Source: Marinobacter lutaoensis (GTDB taxonomy: Bacteria; Pseudomonadota; Gammaproteobacteria; Pseudomonadales; Oleiphilaceae). From it: a stretch of DNA of 64,000 bases. The stretch spans positions 1 to 64,000 of the forward strand of contig NZ_MSCW01000005.1 of assembly GCF_001981305.1 (NCBI RefSeq). The letters run 5' to 3'. The notes below the pieces were generated by a model. The model was not told where the DNA came from, did no database searches, and was given only the letters and a program-made list of their open reading frames with translations. The number at the start of each line of letters is the position of its first letter. Position 1 is the first letter of the stretch. Shown here one piece after another: positions 55,352 through 64,000 of the stretch. The translations under genes were made by a program, and so were the position numbers.

Positions 55352-55379
55352 TTTTTAGAGTTATTGCTCTAAAAGTCAA
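55352..55379 (-). promoter_or_regulatory. Palindromic operator overlapping a promoter, upstream of the dehydrogenase unit
   Basis: TTTTAGAG (55353-55360), a 6-bp centre and CTCTAAAA (55367-55374) form a perfect 8-bp inverted repeat. On the minus strand -35 TTGACT (55374-55379), 16-bp spacer and -10 TAAAAA (55352-55357) match a promoter covered by this repeat. A dimeric repressor such as a TetR- or MarR-type protein would fit; none is encoded nearby. Confidence 0.6.
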
Positions 55380-55395
55380 CGTAAGACTGCCCCGG

Positions 55396-56673
55396 CTACT
55401 GCGTCAACTCGGCCAGTTTCTGGCGGGCCTCGGCGCCGATCTCGTCATCGGATTGGGCGGCCTGGCGGTACGCGGTGATGGCCTCGGCACGACGACCCTG
55501 GCGCACGGCGATGTCTCCCAGGCGCAGGTAGGCGATGGAGGTGGGCACCGACTGGTTGGCGCGGGTCAGGCGCTGGCGGGCCGTCTCCAGCTCACCCAGC
55601 GCCAGGGCGTTGAGGCCTCCCCGCAGCTGGTATTCGAACATTTCCGGGTACAGGGCGATGGCCTTGTCGAAGTCGGCCTCGGCCTTCTCCCGCTGGTCCA
55701 GTGCCTGGTGGAGCCGGCCCCGGAGGGAGTAGAACATCGCCTCCCGGGGCAACCGCCGAATGGCCTCGTTGATCTTATCCAGCGCCTCCTGATAGTGGCC
55801 GTCGGATGCCAGTGCCAGAGCTTCGTCGTGGGCATCGTAGGCGGGCTGCAGCTGGCGAAGGGTAGCCAGCTTGCGCTGGTAGGCATCCGCGCCCCGGTAG
55901 CCGCCGGCGCCGATCCGGTTCACCAGGGCTTGGTTTTCCCGCACCCGGCGCACCGACGGCGGGTGTGTGGCGAACAGTCCCTGGAGGAAGTTCTGGTCGC
56001 GCCCCTCGCTGAGCTTCACGAACAGCTCCTGGAGCTCCACCGCCGCCTGCGGGTCGTAACCGGCCCGTTTCATGTAGGCGATGCCGTAGTGATCTGCTTC
56101 CAGCTCGTCGCCCTGGCTGTATTGGGCCAGGGCCAGCTGCGCTCCGAGGGCGGCGGTGCCCATGGCCAGCCCCGCCCACTCGTTGTCGGAGACGGCGAAG
56201 CCGAGGCCGGCGACGCCGAGGCTGATCAGCTGGGCCTGCTGCAGGCGCTGAACGCTGTGGCGGGCGGCGGCGTGGACGATTTCGTGCCCGAGCACGGCAG
56301 CCAGCTGTGCCTCATCCTCCAGTTGCGTCAGCAATCCCCGGTTCACGGCGATCTTGCCGCCGGGCAGGGCCCAGGCGTTGGGCACGCTGCTGTTCAGGAC
56401 CACGAATTCGAAGGGCAGGTCCGGTCGGTCGCTGACCCTGGCCAGTTTCTGGCCCACCTGCTGTACATAGAGGGTCAGTTCCGGGTCCACGTAGAAGCGG
56501 CCGCCCTGGGTCTGCTGGGTCGGGATATACTGTTCGGCCCCCATGGCCAGCTCCTGGCTTTCCGGGATCAGGGACAGTTGTTTTTCCCCGGTGACCGGGT
56601 TGACGCTGCATCCGGTAAGTGACGCTGCGAAAGCAAGGGTCACGGCAACGGCATTCAGGTGTTTCTTGGACAC
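55396..56673 (-). CDS. M48 metalloprotease lipoprotein with TPR repeats (BepA/LoiP-like)
   Basis: 425-aa protein. GTG 56671-56673 is the start, with GGAG 6 nt upstream. A lipobox LTGC (Cys22) follows a signal peptide, so it should be anchored to a periplasmic membrane face. The zinc motif is HEIVH (His130, Glu131, His134), and the third ligand is probably Glu in DELEADHYG. TPR-like helices fill the C-terminal third. In the family BepA-like proteins aid outer-membrane protein assembly and degrade misfolded ones. It precedes the unknown gene by 46 bp, with the palindrome between. Confidence 0.88.
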   Translation of the reverse strand: MSKKHLNAVAVTLAFAASLTGCSVNPVTGEKQLSLIPESQELAMGAEQYIPTQQTQGGRFYVDPELTLYVQQVGQKLARVSDRPDLPFEFVVLNSSVPNAWALPGGKIAVNRGLLTQLEDEAQLAAVLGHEIVHAAARHSVQRLQQAQLISLGVAGLGFAVSDNEWAGLAMGTAALGAQLALAQYSQGDELEADHYGIAYMKRAGYDPQAAVELQELFVKLSEGRDQNFLQGLFATHPPSVRRVRENQALVNRIGAGGYRGADAYQRKLATLRQLQPAYDAHDEALALASDGHYQEALDKINEAIRRLPREAMFYSLRGRLHQALDQREKAEADFDKAIALYPEMFEYQLRGGLNALALGELETARQRLTRANQSVPTSIAYLRLGDIAVRQGRRAEAITAYRQAAQSDDEIGAEARQKLAELTQ

Positions 56674-56841
56674 GGTGAACTCCTGTTTCGGTATTGGTTC
56701 CCTGCGGGCTCCTGTCGTCCCCACATCATTGCACGAGCCGGCCGCGGTGAAAACGGGCCTGGTGGTGGCCGGCCGGGTCATGGCGTATCATAGGCGCTCC
56801 GTGCTTCATGCCCCCAACCGAACGCCTGGACTAGGACATTC

Positions 56842-57570
56842 ATGGGTCACCTGATCGAACTCGTTGCGTTGCTTTGGTTCTTCACCTGCTGGGTCGGTTA
56901 TACCCAGTATTCCAAGCAGCGCGCCGCGGATCGTCCGTGTCTGTCCAACACCCTGGATCTGTACCGCGAGGACTGGATGCGGGTGATGCTGCGGCGCGAA
57001 AATCGGATTTCCGATGCTTCGGTGGTGGGCAACCTGGAGCGTAACGGTGCCTTTTTTGCGTCCAGCTGCCTGTTGATCCTGGCGGGGATCATCACCGCCC
57101 TGGGTTACACCTCGGAGGCCATGGAGGTCTTCGCCACGCTGCCGTTCAGCGTGGTGCCGAACCGGGCAATCTGGGAGCTGCGCCTGGTGGTGCTGCTGGT
57201 GGTGTTTGTCTACGCCTTCTTCAAGTTCACCTGGTCGATGCGGATGTACAACTTTGTCTCGGTGATGGTGGGCAGTGCCCCGATGCCGGGTGACACCAAG
57301 GTCAGTCCGGCGGCCCGGGAAGCGTTCGCCCGCAGTGCGGGCAATATCTGCAACCTGGCGGGCGACGCCTTCAACCTGGGGCTGAGATCTTTCTATTATG
57401 CCTTGGCGGTGGTGGCCTGGTTCTTCCACCCGGTGGCGTTCATCGTCGCTTCCACAGTGGTGGTGATCGTGCTGTACCGCCGGGAGTTCTGTTCGGACGC
57501 GCTGGCCGCTTTGCGCTCGGGCAAGGTGTTCGAGGAACCCGTGCCGGGCAAGTCCGACAAAAGTGTCTAA
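56842..57570 (+). CDS. DUF599 family membrane protein
   Basis: 242-aa inner-membrane protein with about four helices (residues 5-20, 70-92, 115-132, 185-215). The region YTQYSKQRAADRPCLSNTL resembles the DUF599 family pattern. No function is known. Weak ribosome binding site. Its two hotdog-thioesterase neighbours follow after 33 bp; a shared message is possible. Confidence 0.78.
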   Translation: MGHLIELVALLWFFTCWVGYTQYSKQRAADRPCLSNTLDLYREDWMRVMLRRENRISDASVVGNLERNGAFFASSCLLILAGIITALGYTSEAMEVFATLPFSVVPNRAIWELRLVVLLVVFVYAFFKFTWSMRMYNFVSVMVGSAPMPGDTKVSPAAREAFARSAGNICNLAGDAFNLGLRSFYYALAVVAWFFHPVAFIVASTVVVIVLYRREFCSDALAALRSGKVFEEPVPGKSDKSV

Positions 57571-57603
57571 CCCGCGAATGTCTTCATCATAGGTTGTTCC
57601 CGA

Positions 57604-58074
57604 ATGGACGATAAAACTCGAAGAGACCGGGTCAGCCGGTTCATCCACACCCTGAACCAAGCCCGTGAGCTGGGCCTGTCGGTTACCGATGCCGGGGAAG
57701 GGCATCTCACCCTGTGCCTGCCCTACAGCGATCGCATCATCGGCAATCCGGATACCGGCGTCATTCACGGTGGAGCCATCACCACCTTGATGGACACCGC
57801 CTCGGGGTCGGTCATCCTGTGCGCGCTGGAGGAGTTCGAGCTGTGTCCGACCCTTGACCTGCGGGTGGATTACATGCGCCCGGCGGAACCCGGCAAGCCG
57901 GTGTATGCCCGGGCCGAGGCCTACCGGATCACCCGCAACATCATCTTCACCCGGTGCGAGGCCTATCAGGATGGCGGTGACACCGTGGCCAACTGCGTCG
58001 CCACGTTCATGCGCATCGGCCGGGACGCCTCGCCCAAACCCTATCGCGACCTGATTACCGGAGGTGCCGAATGA
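57604..58074 (+). CDS. PaaI-type hotdog-fold thioesterase 1
   Basis: 156-aa thioesterase of the PaaI/4HBT group that probably hydrolyses an acyl-CoA. The motif is HGGAITTLMDTASGS with the usual catalytic Asp/Glu region, and LRVDYMRPAEPGK follows. It overlaps the second hotdog gene by 4 bp (ATGA), so the two may form a heteromer or act in sequence. Confidence 0.88.
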   Translation: MDDKTRRDRVSRFIHTLNQARELGLSVTDAGEGHLTLCLPYSDRIIGNPDTGVIHGGAITTLMDTASGSVILCALEEFELCPTLDLRVDYMRPAEPGKPVYARAEAYRITRNIIFTRCEAYQDGGDTVANCVATFMRIGRDASPKPYRDLITGGAE

Positions 58075-58505
58075 CCGACCCGGAAATCCTGCGTTACACC
58101 CGCGAGACCGGTGACTTCTCCCGCATGCTGGAGAGCATTCCCTACGCCACCTTCATCGGCCTGGCCTGCGAACGCTTCGGGGACGACCTGATCTTCCGCC
58201 TGCCCAGCAAAGAGACCAACCTCGGCAACCCGATCCTGCCGGCGATTCACGGCGGTGTCATCGGTGGCTTCATGGAAATGGCCGCCAACATCTATCTGAT
58301 GATGTCCCAGGACTCCCTGCGCATGCCCCGGATCGTGGATTTCTCCCTCGACTACCTGCGTGCCGGCCTGAACCGGGAGACGTTCGCCGAGTGCCGGCTG
58401 ACCCGCCAGGGCAACCGAGTGGCCAATGTCATGGTGATGGCCTGGCAGAAGTCCCGCCAGGAGCCGATCGCCATGGCCCGGGCCCATTTCCTGCTGGAGG
58501 ACTGA
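58071..58505 (+). CDS. PaaI-type hotdog-fold thioesterase 2
   Basis: 144-aa second PaaI-like thioesterase with [18 protein letters not shown] and [10 protein letters not shown]. The catalytic position has Glu in GFMEMA where the first copy has Asp in LMDTA. Start ATG lies in the stop of the first gene. Together they look like a tandem duplication that has diverged. Substrate unknown. Confidence 0.88.
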   Translation: MTDPEILRYTRETGDFSRMLESIPYATFIGLACERFGDDLIFRLPSKETNLGNPILPAIHGGVIGGFMEMAANIYLMMSQDSLRMPRIVDFSLDYLRAGLNRETFAECRLTRQGNRVANVMVMAWQKSRQEPIAMARAHFLLED

Positions 58506-58606
58506 GCGACCCACCGGGGCTTGAAATGCCAGGTTCAGGCCCCATCTCCCTCCGAAAGACGATGGGGTTACCCTTTCGGTTGTTGATAGCAGGAGAAAAA
58601 CAAGCC

Positions 58607-60514
58607 ATGACGGTTGAGTCGCAAAAAGAGACCCTGGGTTTTCAGACTGAGGTGAAGCAGCTGCTTCATCTGATGATTCATTCGCTGTATTCCAACCGCG
58701 AAATCTTTCTGCGCGAACTGATCTCCAACGCCTCGGATGCCTGTGACAAGCTGCGTTTCGCCGCGCTCAAGGACGACAGCTTGTACGAGGACGACGCCGA
58801 CCTGAAAATCCGCCTCGACTACGATGAGAAGGCGGGCACCATCACCGTGGCCGACAACGGTATCGGCATGAACCGTGACGATGTGATCGCCAACCTGGGC
58901 ACCATCGCCAAGTCCGGCACCGCCGAGTTCCTCAAGCAGCTGTCCGGTGATGAGAAGAAGGACAGCAAGCTGATCGGCCAGTTCGGGGTGGGCTTCTATT
59001 CCGCGTTCATCGTGGCGGATAAGGTGGATGTGTTCACCCGCCGGGCCGGGACGCCGGCCGAGGAAGGTGTGCACTGGGAGTCCCGGGGTGACGGCGAGTT
59101 CAGCATCGAGCCGGTCAACCGGGCCCAACGGGGAACCGAAATCGTTCTGCACCTGAAGAAGGACGCCCGGGAGTTCGCCAACGGCTGGACACTGCGCAGC
59201 CTGGTCAAGAAATATTCCGACCACATTTCCTTCCCGGTGCTGATGAAGGCCGAAGTTGATGACGACAAGGACAAGGACGGGACGCCGGAGCCGAAGGAGG
59301 AGGCCGTCAACGACGCCACGGCACTCTGGACCCTGCCGCGTACCGAGATTAAGGACGAGGAATACAAGGCGTTCTACAAGCACATCGCCCATGACTTCGA
59401 GGACCCTCTGACCTGGTCCCACAACAAGGTTGAGGGCAAGCTCGACTACACCAGCCTGCTGTACATTCCCAAGCGGGCTCCGTTCGATCTGTACAACCGG
59501 GAAGCGCCCCGTGGCCTGAAGCTCTACGTCCAGCGCGTGTTCATCATGGATGACGCCGAGCAGTTCCTGCCGCTGTACCTGCGCTTCACCAAGGGGGTGA
59601 TCGACTCCAACGATCTGTCGTTGAACGTGTCCCGTGAGATTCTCCAGAACAACGACACGGTCGAGAGCATCCGCAATGCCCTGACCAAGCGGGTTCTGGA
59701 CATGCTGGCCAAGCTGGCCAAGAAACAGCCCGAGGACTATCAGACCTTCTGGAACGAATTCGGCAACGTGCTCAAGGAAGGCCCGGCGGAGGACTTCGCC
59801 AACCGGGAGAAAATTGCCGGCCTGCTGCGTTTTGCCTCCACCCACACCGGCGAGGCCACCCAGAATGTTTCGCTGGATGACTACATCGGCCGGATGAAGG
59901 AAGGCCAGAAGAAGATTTACTACCTCACCGCCGACAGTTTCACCGCGGCCAAGAGCAGCCCGCACCTGGAAGTCTTCCGCAAGAACGGCATCGAAGTACT
60001 GCTGCTCTCGGATCGCATCGACGAGTGGATGATGGGCTACCTGACCGAGTACGACGGCAAGCCGTTCCAGGACATCGCCCGCGGCGACCTCGACCTGGGA
60101 GACATCCAGACCGAGGAAGACAAGCAGCAGCAGGAAAAGGCGTCTGAGGAGCACAAGGCGCTGCTCGATCGCATCAAGGCGGCTCTGGACGACCGAGTGC
60201 AGGAGGTCCGGGCCACCAACCGTCTGACAGACTCTCCGGCCTGTCTGGTGGTGGGCCAGTTCGACATGGGCGCGCAGATGCGCAAGATCATGGAAGCCGC
60301 CGGCCAGAAGGTGCCCGAAAGCAAGCCGATCTTCGAGATCAATGTGGAGCATCCGCTGGTCCAGCGCCTGGAGCAGGAAAGCTCGGACGAGCGCTTCAAC
60401 GAGCTGGCGGCGGTTCTGTTCGATCAGGCCACTCTTGCCAGCGGGCAACAGCTGAAAGATCCCGGCAGCTACGTCAGCCGCCTGAACCGGCTGTTGCTGG
60501 AACTGGCGAACTGA
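58607..60514 (+). CDS. htpG: Chaperone HtpG (Hsp90)
   Basis: ATP-dependent dimeric chaperone, 635 aa. The GHKL ATPase domain has [21 protein letters not shown] and [11 protein letters not shown]. The middle domain carries [14 protein letters not shown] and [11 protein letters not shown] with the catalytic Arg. A C-terminal dimerisation domain completes it. ATG 58607 has AGGAG 11 nt upstream; the frame is open back to 58391 but only by overlap with the thioesterase gene. Confidence 0.96.
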   Translation: MTVESQKETLGFQTEVKQLLHLMIHSLYSNREIFLRELISNASDACDKLRFAALKDDSLYEDDADLKIRLDYDEKAGTITVADNGIGMNRDDVIANLGTIAKSGTAEFLKQLSGDEKKDSKLIGQFGVGFYSAFIVADKVDVFTRRAGTPAEEGVHWESRGDGEFSIEPVNRAQRGTEIVLHLKKDAREFANGWTLRSLVKKYSDHISFPVLMKAEVDDDKDKDGTPEPKEEAVNDATALWTLPRTEIKDEEYKAFYKHIAHDFEDPLTWSHNKVEGKLDYTSLLYIPKRAPFDLYNREAPRGLKLYVQRVFIMDDAEQFLPLYLRFTKGVIDSNDLSLNVSREILQNNDTVESIRNALTKRVLDMLAKLAKKQPEDYQTFWNEFGNVLKEGPAEDFANREKIAGLLRFASTHTGEATQNVSLDDYIGRMKEGQKKIYYLTADSFTAAKSSPHLEVFRKNGIEVLLLSDRIDEWMMGYLTEYDGKPFQDIARGDLDLGDIQTEEDKQQQEKASEEHKALLDRIKAALDDRVQEVRATNRLTDSPACLVVGQFDMGAQMRKIMEAAGQKVPESKPIFEINVEHPLVQRLEQESSDERFNELAAVLFDQATLASGQQLKDPGSYVSRLNRLLLELAN

Positions 60515-60524
60515 CCCTCGCGCC

Positions 60525-60746
60525 ATGCCGCATATCGTCGTGGACCTCAGCATCGATCCCGAGGAGTGGCTCAAGCTCTACCAGGGGCTCGCCAGCGAGG
60601 TCCACGCCCGGGCCCGGGACGGACGCACCGTCCGTTTCCCGGCCCGCATCCTGTCCCGCTACTTTCTCCGTGACGGCATTCACGGCACCTTCCGCATTCA
60701 GTTCGACGACCAGGGCAAGTTCTCTTCCATTGAACGCGTGGCCTAG
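60525..60746 (+). CDS. DUF2835 family protein
   Basis: 73-aa protein with the pattern VDLSIDPEEWLKLYQG and RFPARILSRYFLRDGIHG, which matches the small DUF2835 family as I recall it. It begins 10 bp after the htpG stop, so probably shares its message. Function unknown. Confidence 0.8.
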   Translation: MPHIVVDLSIDPEEWLKLYQGLASEVHARARDGRTVRFPARILSRYFLRDGIHGTFRIQFDDQGKFSSIERVA

Positions 60747-63319
<2,573 letters not shown>

Positions 63320-63334
63320 CAACCTGCCTGACCA

Positions 63335-63358
63335 GGGCGCCCCGGTTTCGGGGCGCCC
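63335..63358 (+). terminator. Hairpin after katG
   Basis: GGGCGCCCC (63335-63343) and GGGGCGCCC (63350-63358) form a perfect 9-bp stem with a 6-nt loop, 15 nt after the katG stop. No T run follows, so termination strength is uncertain. Confidence 0.55.
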
Positions 63359-63471
63359 GACTACCAAGCCCCTGGCAAATCCCCTACAATCCGCGGCCTG
63401 TTCCCGGCCGTACACCCCACGGTTCTCCGGCCGTCTGTCCCTGGTTCCGAGCGTTGTCATCTGGAGTGACC

Positions 63472-64000
63472 ATGCGAATTCTGCTTGCCCCGATGGAAGG
63501 GCTGGTCGATGCCCCGATCCGCGAAACCCTCACCGGGGTTGGTGGCATTGACGGCTGTGTTACCGAATTCATCCGGGTGACCCAGGGGATGCTGCCGCCC
63601 CGGATTTTTTACAAGTACGCGCCGGAACTTCACAACCGTGCCCTGACCCGGGCCGGAGTGCCGGTGGCGGTCCAGTTGCTGGGGTCCGACCCGGTACAAA
63701 TGGGATTGCACGGCGCTCGGGCGGTGGCATTGGGGGCGACGCAGGTGGACCTCAATTTCGGCTGTCCGGCGAAGACGGTGAATCGCCACCAGGGCGGCTG
63801 TGTCCTGATGCGCCAGCCGGAGCGGCTGCACGAGATCGCCGCTGCCGTCCGGCGGGCGGTGCCCGCGTCGGTGCCGGTCACCGCCAAGATGCGGCTGGGC
63901 TACGACGACCGCTCCATGGGCGTGGCCTGTGCCCAGGCCCTGGCCGACGCCGGAGTGGCGGAGATCGTAGTGCATGCCCGCAGCAAGGTGGACGGTTACA
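63472..64000 (+). CDS. dusC: tRNA-dihydrouridine synthase C, 5' part (cut by window end)
   Basis: FMN enzyme reducing U16 of tRNA to dihydrouridine. The first 176 codons are present: [49 protein letters not shown] with the active-site Cys, [10 protein letters not shown] and VHARSK. The APMEGLVD start and spacing fit DusC best among the three Dus types. GGAG lies 7 nt before the ATG. The gene runs past 64000 without a stop. Confidence 0.9.
   Translation, partial: MRILLAPMEGLVDAPIRETLTGVGGIDGCVTEFIRVTQGMLPPRIFYKYAPELHNRALTRAGVPVAVQLLGSDPVQMGLHGARAVALGATQVDLNFGCPAKTVNRHQGGCVLMRQPERLHEIAAAVRRAVPASVPVTAKMRLGYDDRSMGVACAQALADAGVAEIVVHARSKVDGY

Overview
The window is chromosomal DNA of a high-G+C gammaproteobacterium. 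Gene order and protein flavour fit Marinobacter or a close marine relative; this is judged from remembered family features, and no database was searched. Pointers are the block gyrA-serC-pheA-hisC-(tyrA-aroA fusion)-cmk-rpsA-ihfB-lapA-lapB-pyrF and the pyrD-rmf-rlmKL neighbourhood (both also typical of Pseudomonas), the Na+-pumping oxaloacetate decarboxylase oadGAB, and a LexA-controlled imuA-imuB-dnaE2 mutasome. Coding density is very high. I see no integrase, transposase, IS element, prophage or CRISPR array.

Layout. 1-95: 3' part of a tRNA-Arg(ACG) and its terminator. 262-5284: a two-gene unit of a P-type proton ATPase and a phosphoketolase. 5534-8942: oadG-oadA-oadB. 9014-14251 (minus): imuA-imuB-dnaE2 behind a LexA box. 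14371-16396: phhB, a YrhK-domain membrane protein, an AhpD-like protein and a YghU-type glutathione transferase. 16441-18599 (minus): a YkoF-like small protein and a second-type FtsH. 18769-33062: purU, then a long run of aromatic amino acid, serine/histidine, nucleotide, translation, nucleoid and LPS-control genes, with many start/stop overlaps. 33177-42156: tRNA-Asn, an aspartate-type aminotransferase, uvrB carrying a single-base frameshift, a divergent GNAT-C39 peptidase / RimK-like ATP-grasp pair, a CDF metal transporter and pyrD. 42341-47746: rmf, rlmKL, an outer-membrane barrel, a small possible exonuclease-fold protein, an M18 aminopeptidase and a second identical tRNA-Asn. 47819-53460: YheT-type hydrolase, tesA, the ybbA-ybbP exporter and a solute-binding protein whose frame runs on into ybbP. 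53584-56673 (minus): an M48 lipoprotein protease, then an unknown gene and an iron-type alcohol dehydrogenase behind a 22-bp palindrome. 56842-64000: DUF599 protein, two hotdog thioesterases, htpG, a DUF2835 protein, a candidate 30-residue peptide, katG and the start of dusC.

How the genes work together. Most of the content is housekeeping: biosynthesis (serC, pheA, hisC, tyrA-aroA, pyrF, pyrD, purU), translation (rpsA, rmf, rlmKL, dusC, three tRNAs), DNA topology and repair (gyrA, ihfB, uvrB, imuABC) and protein quality control (FtsH, HtpG, M48). The energy-related left end pairs an H+ pump with acetyl-phosphate production and then a Na+ pump driven by oxaloacetate decarboxylation, which suits a halophilic or marine life. 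The least understood system is the divergent RimK-like ligase / GNAT-peptidase pair at 36746-39557. Other points worth checking are the uvrB frameshift, a DnaA-box group upstream of pyrD, the antisense gene overlap at 52348-52689 and the palindromic operator at 55353-55374.
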